NCBI RefSeq assembly: GCF_027484365.1
Contig: NZ_JAIXTC010000017.1
Location: 1-64,000, forward strand
Reading direction: 5' to 3'
Length of the DNA: 64,000 bases
Source: Brevundimonas sp.
GTDB taxonomy: Bacteria > Pseudomonadota > Alphaproteobacteria > Caulobacterales > Caulobacteraceae
The notes beneath the pieces were generated by a model. The model saw only the letters and a program-made list of their open reading frames with translations. It had not been told where the DNA came from and searched no databases. Shown one piece after another: positions 35,898 to 43,558 of the stretch; position 1 is the stretch's first letter, and each line of letters starts with the position of its first letter. The position numbers were made by a program, and so were the translations under genes.

Positions 35898-37324
35898 AGC
35901 CCACCCTTCTGCGTCTTGAGCCATTCGTTCATGCGGTCCGCGCCGCCATCGGCGATCTCGGGGCCGATCTCGCCATAGCTTTCGTCCCAGAGATCCAGCA
36001 CGCGGCGACGCGACTGCAGCGAGCGGGCGCAGGTCTCGTCGATCGACAGCCCGGCCCGCCGGCAGAAGGTGATCGCGGTGTCCCGCAGATCCTGATCCGT
36101 GGCGTCGGCGACGCTGGGGACACTCTTCGCGGCCAGGGCGCGGACGTCGGCGAAGGTATGGCGGAAGTGGCTGGCGTTCCACGGCGCGCCCGTGGTCTCG
36201 CACCACAGGACATGGGTCGGGTGGGCGTCCATCTTCTGCTGGCGCGCGCGGATCTCGGCGATGCGGGTCAGGCCGATCGACAGGAAGGGCGTCCCGCCGA
36301 TCCGGCCCGTCTTGGCGCGGCCGAGGCGTTCGGCCTTGGGGCCGTCGGTGAGGACGCTGCGGGTCAAGGCACGGGTGCGTCCGTTCTCGTCCGTGGTGAC
36401 CCGGTTCCACGTCAGGGCCAGGCGGTCGGCCTGGGACCATGACAGGTCCAGACCGAGGATGACGGCGTCGGCGATCGACGGCCGGTCCATCGCCTCGGCC
36501 GCCGCGATCAGGGCGTGGATCTCGGCCCAGTTCAGGACGCGGATCCGGCCCGACGGCTTGGAACGATCGACCTCGGCGGCCCAGTTCTGGATCCGGCGCG
36601 TCTTGTGGGCGCGACACCAGTTCAGCCAGACGCCCGTGACGACGAGGGTTCCGACGGCCATGTTCGGCCCGGCCTTCTTACGCAGGACCGAATAGATCTC
36701 TCGCAGGGGGTCGTTGACGCCGTCGTCGTCCTCGTCCGCCTGCAGGGCGAAGATGCTTTCGGAGCGGGTCTCGGCGACGGCGCGGTGATAGGCGAGCCGT
36801 TCGGCCTCGGTCGCGTCGGATCCGGGCGGATCGACATAGCCCGCCATGACGTCGAGCAGGCGTTTCATCTTGGAGCGGTATTCGCGCTGGGTGCTTTCGC
36901 GCAGCTCGGCAAACTTGTCGGACGGGGGCTTGAGAACGATCGTCTTCTGCCCGCCCTTGAACGGGGCCGTGACCCCGCACCACGCATCCATCAGCGCGCC
37001 GATCGACAGCCGGTCCTCGGCGCGGCGGATGGTCGGGCTGTCGCCGCAGGCCCCGGCCGGGGCATAGGCCGCGTGCGCCATCGGCACGGATCGGCCCTCG
37101 CGCCACTGGCCGACGGCGTCGTTGATCAGGGCGGCCTGGTCGATCGCGGCGCCCTGGGACAGATATTCGCCCTCGGCGTCCTTGAGGTCAAAGCGTTTCC
37201 AGCCCGCGTCGCGCAGGCCCTGTGACGGGATCCACGCGGGGCGGCCGTTCCGGAACTGGAAATAGGCGGGAAGATCGCCGTGGCGGCGATAGGCGGTCTT
37301 TGACGGGGCGGGGCGCTTGGCCAA
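35894..37324 (-). CDS. int: prophage tyrosine-type integrase
   Basis: A 476-residue site-specific recombinase presumed to have inserted the phage at tRNA-Arg. The N-terminal half (about 1-210) holds an arm-binding/core-binding region. The catalytic half begins around VLNWAEIHALIAAAEAM. The box II region is recognisable in HFRHTFADVRALAAKS...DLRDTAITFCRRAG, with a Tyr in DESYGEIGPEIADGG at about 450. The first conserved Arg of the family is not evident (LSWSQADRLALTW). The TTG start follows GGAGGG. It is transcribed in the leftward early operon, about 0.8 kb from attL. Confidence 0.85.
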   Translation of the reverse strand: MAKRPAPSKTAYRRHGDLPAYFQFRNGRPAWIPSQGLRDAGWKRFDLKDAEGEYLSQGAAIDQAALINDAVGQWREGRSVPMAHAAYAPAGACGDSPTIRRAEDRLSIGALMDAWCGVTAPFKGGQKTIVLKPPSDKFAELRESTQREYRSKMKRLLDVMAGYVDPPGSDATEAERLAYHRAVAETRSESIFALQADEDDDGVNDPLREIYSVLRKKAGPNMAVGTLVVTGVWLNWCRAHKTRRIQNWAAEVDRSKPSGRIRVLNWAEIHALIAAAEAMDRPSIADAVILGLDLSWSQADRLALTWNRVTTDENGRTRALTRSVLTDGPKAERLGRAKTGRIGGTPFLSIGLTRIAEIRARQQKMDAHPTHVLWCETTGAPWNASHFRHTFADVRALAAKSVPSVADATDQDLRDTAITFCRRAGLSIDETCARSLQSRRRVLDLWDESYGEIGPEIADGGADRMNEWLKTQKGGL

Positions 37325-37390
37325 CGGATAGCCCTCCGAGGCGGTTGAGGCTTAAGCCTGCGACCCGGCGGACTCCGGGTCAACGGTGTT

Positions 37391-37696
37391 TCAGAGCGCG
37401 AGCAGGCCCGCGATATTGGGGTAGTCGGACAAGGACGTCCGGCTGTCGCGCCAGTCGGCGTCGGCCTCTTCGACCCCTTCGGGGATCTCTTCGTAGGTCC
37501 CGGCATAGCCGCCGGCCGCGACGTCGGCGGCCTGGACGATGGTCGCCAGGACGCGGAAGCCCGAGGCCTCCAAGGCCGTGTCGGCCATGCCCGTGATCTG
37601 GCCGACGGAGAGGGTCAGGCCCTGGGCTGCGGCCGCGCTGTGCAGGGTCGAGATCAGGACGTCACGGGTGGCGAGGAAGGCTTCGTCGGGGGTCAT
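37391..37696 (-). CDS. small phage protein of unknown function
   Basis: A 101-residue acidic, mostly helical protein with no recognised domain (MTPDEAFLATRDVLISTLHSA at the start). Its ATG overlaps the stop of the Toprim-like gene by one base (TGATG). Downstream, before the integrase start, 37367-37386 contain GACCCGG/CCGGGTC, a 7-bp hairpin that may modulate integrase expression. Confidence 0.6.
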   Translation of the reverse strand: MTPDEAFLATRDVLISTLHSAAAAQGLTLSVGQITGMADTALEASGFRVLATIVQAADVAAGGYAGTYEEIPEGVEEADADWRDSRTSLSDYPNIAGLLAL

Positions 37697-38727
37697 CAGC
37701 TTTCCCCGAATGTCCAGTCCTGCATGAGGCGCGCGACCTCATCACGGACTGCGGCCTGGCCTGGTTCGTTCTTGACCCTGATCTCGGCGAGATGGGATGC
37801 TGGAATGAACCGGTTGATCGCGTCTTCGAGAAGTTCGCGGGCGCGGGCTGGGTGACCGACCAAGGCGTTGGCCTCGCATTTCCACACGCCGAAGCGGGAC
37901 AGGTAGTCCTGCACATAGGGCTTGTAGTGATCGGGGTGGCTAGGATCGGACAGGTCTTTGCCGCCGCCCGTCTCAAGGTTTGCGATCTGCATCAAGCCGA
38001 AGTCGTAGACCTGCTGTTCGGTCAGGCCGATGTTGATCACATCGAACTCAGGTTCGTCCCAGTCCAATCCCTTGATGTTGGCGCAGGACATGATCGTGCG
38101 GTGCAGACCCTCGACGATGTGCAACCCCTTGGGGTCGTGGTCACCGATCGCCAACAGAATGCAGCGCCGACCCGCTTCGGTGTGTTCTCGGAACCTCTTA
38201 AGCATCGCCAGACGGGTGTGAATGTCCGTGTCACCCTTTCCGTTGGTGATCCGTACGTTGTAGCGGTCGGCGGTAGAGCGGAAGATCTGCACAAGGTCCT
38301 TCTTCTCGACGATCCCCTCCACGTAGTAGTCGAGGTCGTCCCAAAAGCCGGTCTCGTGATAGGTCCGCGCCCAATCACGCAGCCGCTGGCCGATTTCATC
38401 GACGGCGTACTGCGCGAGTTCTTCAGGCGTTTCATCGCTGGCCTCGAAATCGTAGACCATGGTCGCCATTCGCGACGCGTCCGGCTCGATCACGTCGGGA
38501 TCAAGCTCACCGTCTTTGCGCATGTCCGTGAGAAGTTTCTCGAAGCGATCGAATTCACCCTTGGTGATCAGCCCGAGACCCTCGGCGTAGTATGCCCAGC
38601 CGCGAGGCCCGAACTTGTACCCCGTCTCGGCTGACATCCGCTCGATGGCGACGCCGAGTTGCTGGCGCGCCGCGCGGCGCAGATGGAGAGGGCCGCTTGC
38701 GGGCGGCATTTCGAAGACATGGCTCAC
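37696..38727 (-). CDS. Toprim-like (topoisomerase VI A/Spo11-type) phage protein
   Basis: A 343-residue protein. The conserved Glu of a Toprim fold is suggested by YVEGIVEKKDLVQIF (about 145-160), and the metal-binding Asp-x-Asp by RCILLAIGDHDPKGLHIVEG (about 203-222). The N-terminal 130 residues are helical and may hold a winged helix. Similar E-K-x2-L / GDxDPxG pairs occur in phage proteins of unknown role related to the Spo11/Topo VI A Toprim domain. The GTG start overlaps the preceding stop (GTGA). Cleavage or processing of DNA is possible but unproven. Confidence 0.65.
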   Translation of the reverse strand: MSHVFEMPPASGPLHLRRAARQQLGVAIERMSAETGYKFGPRGWAYYAEGLGLITKGEFDRFEKLLTDMRKDGELDPDVIEPDASRMATMVYDFEASDETPEELAQYAVDEIGQRLRDWARTYHETGFWDDLDYYVEGIVEKKDLVQIFRSTADRYNVRITNGKGDTDIHTRLAMLKRFREHTEAGRRCILLAIGDHDPKGLHIVEGLHRTIMSCANIKGLDWDEPEFDVINIGLTEQQVYDFGLMQIANLETGGGKDLSDPSHPDHYKPYVQDYLSRFGVWKCEANALVGHPARARELLEDAINRFIPASHLAEIRVKNEPGQAAVRDEVARLMQDWTFGES

Positions 38728-39188
38728 GCCTCCTCCTCCGCAGGGATCCAGCCGACCAGCTCGCGGGCGATGACGCCGCGCGAGACCTTGCCCCGGCCGT
38801 CCTCGCGGGCGAACTCCGCGCGCCACAGGGCGTCGTAGTCGTCGTGACCCAGGGTGCGCGCGATGGCGTCGCGGCTGGCCTCGGCCGTCGCAGAGGCGTT
38901 CTCGGCATTCAGGAAGCGCTGGAAGATGACCTGACCGGCGTCGAAGCGGTCGGCGATGGCGGGATAGGACGGGTCCAGCAGGCGGCGGATCCCGGCCTTG
39001 TCCATGTGGATGACGGCGCGGGCGACACATTCGAACGTCTTGGTCTCGCCGCCGACCCGGATCCTCATGGTCTCGCCGACGCGGACGTGGCGCGGCGAGG
39101 TCGCCTTGCGCGGAAGCTGCAGGGCGAAGGTCTGGTTGCCGTTGGCGACCGCGCAGTATCGCGAAGAGGGGAGCTGATAGCTGGGCAT
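38724..39188 (-). CDS. small phage protein of unknown function
   Basis: A 154-residue protein with a beta-rich first half (FALQLPRKATSPRHVRVGETMRIRVGG) and a helical, acidic second half (DPSYPAIADRFDAGQVIFQRFLN). No domain recognised. The ATG at 39188 begins two bases after the upstream gene ends, in the tightly packed leftward operon. Confidence 0.6.
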   Translation of the reverse strand: MPSYQLPSSRYCAVANGNQTFALQLPRKATSPRHVRVGETMRIRVGGETKTFECVARAVIHMDKAGIRRLLDPSYPAIADRFDAGQVIFQRFLNAENASATAEASRDAIARTLGHDDYDALWRAEFAREDGRGKVSRGVIARELVGWIPAEEEA

Positions 39189-39190
39189 GG

Positions 39191-39607
39191 TCAGGCCTCC
39201 GTTTCTTCGGCTTGGCGAAGGTCGCACTTCGGCACGAATATACCCGCCTGATAGGCGAGGGTGGGATCGCGGCCGTCGCGCTCGATGTGGTGGTTGATGC
39301 CCTGGACGTCGTGGGCGAGGGTGAAGTCCGTCGCGGCCTCCAGCTTTTCCAGATCCAGCGGCGCGCCGTTGAGATGCCAGGCCGTCAGGTCCATGCGCAG
39401 TTCGAGGCGCAGCTCGCTCGGTCCCATCTTGCCGATGAGGGCGAGGTAGCGATCGACGATGCTGTCGATCAGGGTGGCGTCGGTCGAGGTCGTCTCGAAA
39501 TCGACGACGAAGGGACCGGCGAACTTGCAGTCGCAAGGGCCGGCGGCCTCGGCCGGCATGTTGTGCGTCGCGCAGTCGCTCGCGTGGGTGGCGGGGGTGT
39601 CGGTCAT
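39191..39607 (-). CDS. small phage protein of unknown function
   Basis: A 138-residue protein. Five Cys/His-containing positions near the N-terminus (ASDCATHNMPAEAAGPCDCKF) could bind metal. A DFETTSTDATL stretch is followed by a helical core and SELRLELRMDLTAWHLNG. No domain assigned. The ATG overlaps the preceding stop (ATGA). Confidence 0.55.
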   Translation of the reverse strand: MTDTPATHASDCATHNMPAEAAGPCDCKFAGPFVVDFETTSTDATLIDSIVDRYLALIGKMGPSELRLELRMDLTAWHLNGAPLDLEKLEAATDFTLAHDVQGINHHIERDGRDPTLAYQAGIFVPKCDLRQAEETEA

Positions 39608-39927
39608 GCGTGGTTCTCCAGACGCTTGAGGATGCGGGACCGTCCGGCGGCAGCGCGACCGCGACGGACGGGAGGGGGGGCGGCGACCGGATGGTCGTCG
39701 TTGGCGATGTCGGCGGAGTGCGCCTGCGACAGGATCGCCGCGCGGCGGGCCTCGGCGCTGGCTTCGCGCCAAGCGTCGAGGCGGGCGGGCTCCCAGCGAT
39801 AGGGCGGCCCGGCGAAGGGGGCCGGGAAGGCCAAGGTGAGCACGAGGCGGGGCCAGACCTTGCGGAATCGATCCCACGACAGGCCCGCGACTTTGGCCGC
39901 CGCGTGCATGTCGGCGGCCGGGGTCAT
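39604..39927 (-). CDS. small DNA-binding protein, possible excisionase
   Basis: A 107-residue basic protein. The N-terminal part (MHAAAKVAGLSWDRFRKVWPRLV then PPYRWEPARLDAWRE) follows the layout of excisionase/AlpA-like winged helices, in which a short helix-turn-helix is followed by a wing that ends in 'W..d.ldaWr'. The C-terminus is Arg-rich. Position between early genes and int supports a directionality-factor role, an inference from layout only. Confidence 0.5.
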   Translation of the reverse strand: MTPAADMHAAAKVAGLSWDRFRKVWPRLVLTLAFPAPFAGPPYRWEPARLDAWREASAEARRAAILSQAHSADIANDDHPVAAPPPVRRGRAAAGRSRILKRLENHA

Positions 39928-40517
39928 GCCGCCTCGCCTTCTGGGGCGCTATCGCTCACGGCGCGGCCGTTCGCTGCTTGAGCGCCGGTCCTCATCCCCG
40001 CGAACAGGGCCACGGCGTGTTCGGCCTGATGCTGGGCGTCGGCCAGTGCGTCGTGGTGAAGGCCGGTGCGCGGGACCGTGATCTCAGGCCGCAGGTTCTT
40101 GAGGGTCCTGAAACAGCGGCTGTTCCAGAACATCCACGGCTGTTTTATCCCGACCAGGTTGTAGGTGTGGGCGAGGATGGCGTTGTCGAAGTCCGCGCCG
40201 TTGCCCCACATGCAGACCTTGCCCGCCTGCGCCTTGACGAAGGCGGCGAAGGCCTCAAGCGCCGGGATCAGACCGACCGGGCTTTCCAGCGCCCGACGAA
40301 GGACGGCCCTCGCCTCGGGCGACTGACGCTTCCACCAGGCGAGGGTTTCCAGATCTTCGACCAGGCCGTGGGCGATGCAGTCGTCCCGGTTGATGATCGT
40401 GTGGAACTGCTGGCCGAAGCGGCCCGCGACGGGGTCGAAGGCGACCGCGCCGATCGACAGGATGACGCAGCCCGGCCGCTGGCCGAGGGTTTCCAGATCG
40501 ACCATGACGTCGGGCAT
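39924..40517 (-). CDS. DEDDh 3'-5' exonuclease, Rv2179c-like
   Basis: A 197-residue nuclease. VMVDLETLGQRPGCVILSIGA supplies the Asp7-x-Glu9 pair, GNGADFDNAILAHTY the second Asp, and HHDALADAQHQAEHAV the His-x4-Asp end. The layout is that of small phage-encoded 3'-5' exonucleases related to Rv2179c. Its last 21 residues or so are encoded by a copy of the two-stem hairpin repeat (39945-39986), so the tail is probably not part of the ancestral protein. The ATG at 40517 is chosen; one four codons later is possible. Confidence 0.82.
   Translation of the reverse strand: MPDVMVDLETLGQRPGCVILSIGAVAFDPVAGRFGQQFHTIINRDDCIAHGLVEDLETLAWWKRQSPEARAVLRRALESPVGLIPALEAFAAFVKAQAGKVCMWGNGADFDNAILAHTYNLVGIKQPWMFWNSRCFRTLKNLRPEITVPRTGLHHDALADAQHQAEHAVALFAGMRTGAQAANGRAVSDSAPEGEAA
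39945..39986. repeat. two-stem hairpin repeat, copy D (inside exonuclease 3' end)
   Basis: The best-preserved copy: outer stem GGCGCT/AGCGCC, left internal ATCGCTC, inner stem ACGGC/GCCGT on GCG, right internal TCGCTGCTTG. It lies within the coding end of the exonuclease gene and ends 20 bp before its stop (minus strand). Confidence 0.85.
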
Positions 40518-40531
40518 GGGGACAGAGCCGG

Positions 40532-40846
40532 TCAATGGACCGCCCCCGCAGGACGGGCGCCGACCAGATTGTCGGGGTTCAGCGCAGCCATGGCCGCCTG
40601 CATGCGGGCGACCCGGCTCTGGCACTGGTCGCAGCCGGCGCAGTCATCGGTGCGCGACGCCTGGATCTCGGCGATGCGCGAGAGGATCTGATGCGCCGCG
40701 CATTCCATCATGGCGATCGAGGTCTCTGCCCCGATCCCGATCCATGTGCGGAACTGGTCGCCCTGATCCTCGTAGCCGATCAGCACGAACTCGCCATCGA
40801 GACGAACGGCGGCCACGTCCATGACCTGGGACATCGGCTTCTTCAT
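40532..40846 (-). CDS. small phage protein with Cys-rich motif
   Basis: A 104-residue protein. The first half is a beta sheet-like stretch (AVRLDGEFVLIGYEDQGDQFRTWIG). The second half includes TDDCAGCDQCQSR, three close cysteines that could bind zinc or iron-sulfur. No function assigned. It follows the 41280 gene with an ATGA overlap. Confidence 0.6.
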   Translation of the reverse strand: MKKPMSQVMDVAAVRLDGEFVLIGYEDQGDQFRTWIGIGAETSIAMMECAAHQILSRIAEIQASRTDDCAGCDQCQSRVARMQAAMAALNPDNLVGARPAGAVH

Positions 40847-41280
40847 GCCCCACCGCCGGTCTGGATCGCGCGGGCGATGAAGTAGCCCGCCGTGGCGATG
40901 ATGAGGACGAGGGTGACCCGCTTGCCGGTCTGGCCGTGGGGCGGCGGGGCGGGCCCGTCATCATGCTCGCCCGTGCAGGCGGGGCTGACGATGGAGACAA
41001 TCTGTCCGGCGTCCTGACGTTCCAGCCGACGACCCAGTTCGACCCCCCGCTTGAAGGCGCTGTTGATCAAGTCCTCGGCGATGGGATCCGGCGTGTAGGG
41101 AAAGAACCCCGGCTCGCCGTCGCGCTCTTCCAGCAGCTGGTGGCCGACGTCCTCGGCCATGGCCTGCATGCGGGCAACCTCGTCGGTCGTGCGGATGCAG
41201 CTGGTCGGGACGCGGGCTTCCTTGCCGCCGGGAAACGCGACGAGGGTCGTGGGTTCCGTCCGCTCAAGTCGTGGGCTCAT
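40843..41280 (-). CDS. phage membrane-anchored small protein, first gene of the leftward operon
   Basis: A 145-residue protein with a charged, helical N-terminal part (MAEDVGHQLLEERDG, NSAFKRGVELGRRLERQ) and one C-terminal transmembrane helix (RVTLVLIIATAGYFIARAIQ). The ATG at 41280 is preceded by a strong GAGGAGG. It lies next to the immunity operators, in the place lambda uses for N/cIII-type genes. Function unknown; a membrane role in early infection is possible. Confidence 0.65.
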   Translation of the reverse strand: MSPRLERTEPTTLVAFPGGKEARVPTSCIRTTDEVARMQAMAEDVGHQLLEERDGEPGFFPYTPDPIAEDLINSAFKRGVELGRRLERQDAGQIVSIVSPACTGEHDDGPAPPPHGQTGKRVTLVLIIATAGYFIARAIQTGGGA

Positions 41281-41298
41281 AGTCAACCTCCTCACAGT

Positions 41299-41311
41299 CC
41301 GTGTCACACGG
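41299..41311. promoter_or_regulatory. 13-bp palindrome, candidate operator in the leftward leader
   Basis: CCGTGT-C-ACACGG is a perfect palindrome 19-31 bp before the 41280 start codon. The same 13 bases recur at 35582-35594 and a near copy (CGTGTGACACG core) at 48591-48601. Confidence 0.5.
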
Positions 41312-41334
41312 CATGTGGGGAAAAAGGCATGATT

Positions 41335-41373
41335 GGTTGCGCCAGTCAACCAGACCTCACGATTTCCTCACGA
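41335..41373. promoter_or_regulatory. left immunity operator region
   Basis: GGTTGCGCCAGTCAACC (41335-41351) has 5-bp inverted arms and contains a leftward -35-like TTGACT. Two direct copies of CCTCACGA (41355-41362 and 41366-41373) follow, 11 bp apart. The same two elements recur right of the repressor gene. Confidence 0.65.
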
Positions 41374-41437
41374 TATTTCGATGGTGGTCGGTCGTGGCGG
41401 TCGGCGCGAAAGTCGGCCAGCAAACGGGGAGACGGCC

Positions 41438-41719
41438 TTGCGAGACTTGAAATGGTTGGCCACGCCCGCCGCTGTCGTCCTCTCGACGGCCGTGCTGGCG
41501 ACGATCCTGCTGACCCGGCCCGCGCCCGTCGCCGAACTGGTCGAGGATCCAGCGCAAGCGGAAGCGATGGCCGATCTGACCAAGGCGGTCGAGGGCATGG
41601 CGACCGATGTCGCCAAGGTGCACGAAGAGACCGCTCGCAACCGGTGCGAGCTGCACCGGCTGAATGCTCAGATCGGCGATATGTCCGGCCGCGCCTACCT
41701 CGGCACGAACGGCTGCTGA
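41438..41719 (+). CDS. phage small membrane protein with coiled coil
   Basis: A 93-residue protein. The N-terminal transmembrane segment (WLATPAAVVLSTAVLATILL) is followed by an acidic linker (VAELVEDPAQAEAMADLTKAV) and a heptad-like helix (VAKVHEETARNRCELHRLNAQI). The TTG at 41438 has GGGGAGA upstream; an in-frame ATG at 41381 lacks one. It converges with the repressor gene, separated by no bases. The topology resembles small lysis-spanin or exclusion proteins, but neither is shown. Confidence 0.6.
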   Translation: MRDLKWLATPAAVVLSTAVLATILLTRPAPVAELVEDPAQAEAMADLTKAVEGMATDVAKVHEETARNRCELHRLNAQIGDMSGRAYLGTNGC

Positions 41720-42385
41720 TCAGTCGCCTCTGAGGCCGATCGCGTAAATGCCCCGGACGTCCTGCAGCGGAATCGGATCCAGCTCGCGTTCTTCGGGGTA
41801 GATCTCCGACACGATCAGCGTGTCGCCCTCGTAGCGTTGAAACAGCTTGAGCAGGTAGGAGCCGTCGTTCAGCTCCACCACGCAACCCTCGCCCCGCTTG
41901 GGCGGAACCCTCAAGTCGTAGGTGACGAGCCCGCCGGGCTTGGCATAGGGCCACATCGACATGCCGTCGTTCCGCAGCACCCGACTGGTCGGCTTGAAGA
42001 AGGCGGAGAAGTCGATGATGTCCGCCTCCCCGTCGTTGAACTGCTGCCTGGGCGCGCCGCCATAGGCGATCCCGCCGACGGGAATTTCAAAGCTGCGTTG
42101 GCGCTCGGCGAAGCCGGCTGCAGTAGGGCGGATATCGGTTGAAGCTGTTCTGGCCATGATCAGAGCATGTTCTTCGACCGTTGCGCCAATCGCGGACGTA
42201 ACCCGGCCGAGCATCCCGAGATCCATGCCCCGGCGCCCGACTTCGTAGTTCTGCCAGGTCTGGGTGCCGATTCCGGCGATCGAGGCGGCCTTCTCCTGAG
42301 AGAGCCCCGCGCGTTTGCGCAGGATCTTCAGCGCCGCCCCGGCGCGTGCGCGCTCTGCAGCCTCATAGCCGGATGTGTCCACCAT
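41720..42385 (-). CDS. S24-family phage repressor (CI-like)
   Basis: A 221-residue lysogeny repressor. The N-terminal XRE helix-turn-helix is LKILRKRAGLSQEKAASIAGIGTQTWQNYE (about 16-45). The C-terminal LexA/S24 peptidase domain has Ser in NDGMSMWPYAKPG and Lys in GSYLLKLFQRYE, so RecA-stimulated self-cleavage is likely. The ATG at 42385 has no ribosome site and may be leaderless, as for lambda cI; ATGs at 42424 and 42430 are alternatives. It is divergent from the Cro-like gene, with matching operators on both flanks of the gene. Confidence 0.87.
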   Translation of the reverse strand: MVDTSGYEAAERARAGAALKILRKRAGLSQEKAASIAGIGTQTWQNYEVGRRGMDLGMLGRVTSAIGATVEEHALIMARTASTDIRPTAAGFAERQRSFEIPVGGIAYGGAPRQQFNDGEADIIDFSAFFKPTSRVLRNDGMSMWPYAKPGGLVTYDLRVPPKRGEGCVVELNDGSYLLKLFQRYEGDTLIVSEIYPEERELDPIPLQDVRGIYAIGLRGD

Positions 42386-42453
42386 GCGATGGGTGGGCCA
42401 CCGTTCGTATGTAAGCGCCACCATCGACATTAACACGATGTAAACCAAAGAAC

Positions 42454-42503
42454 CCTCACGAGGTCCACACATTCCTCACGAAATACGGTTGACCGGCACA
42501 ACC
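42454..42503. promoter_or_regulatory. right immunity operator region
   Basis: Two copies of CCTCACGA (42454-42461, 42474-42481, 20 bp apart) are followed by the 17-bp imperfect palindrome GGTTGACCGGCACAACC (42487-42503), which contains a rightward -35-like TTGACC. It mirrors the element at 41335-41351 on the other side of the repressor gene. Confidence 0.65.
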
Positions 42504-42552
42504 AAATCACCCTCCATCTGCCGGTCGGACCGACTCACCTGGACCCGACACC

Positions 42553-42813
42553 GTGACCCTTCCCGAATACCGGCCCCGCCCCGAGCTGGATCATTGGATC
42601 CGCGATCACGGGCTGGACTATGCCCAAGCGGCCAAGCTGTTCGAGACCTCGGCCGAGTTCGTGCGGCTGATGTGCCTGCCCTTTGACGACCCGGCGCGGA
42701 AGAAGCCGGGCCGTCGCCTGATGGCCGTCATTGTTCGAGTGACCGAAGGCAAGGTGAAGCCCGGCGACTTCTACCCGGCCGTGGCCGACATTCTGGCGGG
42801 AGCGCCAGCATGA
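42553..42813 (+). CDS. Cro-like phage DNA-binding protein
   Basis: An 86-residue protein. DHGLDYAQAAKLFETSAEFVRLM is a helix-turn-helix, followed by VIVRVTEGKVKPGDFYP, the ending common in phage Cro-family proteins. GTG start. First gene of the rightward early operon and divergent from the repressor, so it should antagonise it at the same operators. Confidence 0.75.
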   Translation: MTLPEYRPRPELDHWIRDHGLDYAQAAKLFETSAEFVRLMCLPFDDPARKKPGRRLMAVIVRVTEGKVKPGDFYPAVADILAGAPA

Positions 42814-43172
42814 CCGGCGCAGCTCTTGACACGATCACGCTGGATATCCCCGACGAACATGAACTGCTCGTCGAGCGGGATCTGTCGCACAACGATCTGC
42901 GCGCCCTGGAAGTGATCGACGTCCATGCTCGCGGTCTCGCCGACGTCTGGGTTGATCAGCGCGTGATCACCGACGTCGCACAGTCGAAGGGTTGGGCGCG
43001 GCCTGTTTTGACGCTGGCGTCGCTCGAAAATCGCGGGCTCGTCAGCAGTCACTATCCGCCTCCCGGAGGCCGCCCGCATGCGCGATCCACGCCGAAGAGC
43101 GGGACGCTTTGGCGGATGACCCACGAAGGCATGCTCGAACACGCCGCCCAACGCGGGAGGCTTTTCCGATGA
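42810..43172 (+). CDS. small phage protein, possible winged helix
   Basis: A 120-residue protein. DVWVDQRVITDVAQSKGWARPVLTLASLENRGLV resembles a winged-helix with a 'L..L...GLv' ending, and the C-terminal part (TLWRMTHEGMLEHAAQRG) fits the continuing wing and helix. ATGA overlap with the Cro-like gene. Function unknown. Confidence 0.55.
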   Translation: MTGAALDTITLDIPDEHELLVERDLSHNDLRALEVIDVHARGLADVWVDQRVITDVAQSKGWARPVLTLASLENRGLVSSHYPPPGGRPHARSTPKSGTLWRMTHEGMLEHAAQRGRLFR

Positions 43173-43555
43173 AAGGCCAGATCGTCAACCTGAACCGCGA
43201 ACGGTGGCTGGCCCTGGCCGATCTGGCCATGCGGCCGGGCGTGGATGCGGCCGAGCCCGCCGATGTGCTGGGCCGCATGGCCGGGGCAATGCAGTCGGCG
43301 ACGCCGTCGTCGAGCGAGCCCTATGCGATGGCGACGTGCCTGGCCTTCCGCTGGGGGTGTCAGGCCTTCGCCTTCGCCGCGCCGCTGGATCGACAGGATC
43401 TGGTCGCGGCCCTGCAAGCGCTGGCCAAGGCCGTGCGCAACCTGTTCGTCAGCAACGACCCCGGACCCGCCGCCGTGTCCATGCCGGCTCCGGGCGAAAC
43501 CTTTGACGCTGACGAAGTCCATGCCTGGCAACGGCGCGCGGATCTGGCGGGCTGA
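43169..43555 (+). CDS. small phage protein of unknown function
   Basis: A 128-residue helical protein (VNLNRERWLALADLAMRPG at the start, LQALAKAVRNLFVSND in the middle). The ATG overlaps the preceding stop, with GGGAGG upstream. No recognised domain. Confidence 0.6.
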   Translation: MKGQIVNLNRERWLALADLAMRPGVDAAEPADVLGRMAGAMQSATPSSSEPYAMATCLAFRWGCQAFAFAAPLDRQDLVAALQALAKAVRNLFVSNDPGPAAVSMPAPGETFDADEVHAWQRRADLAG

Positions 43556-43558
43556 CCC

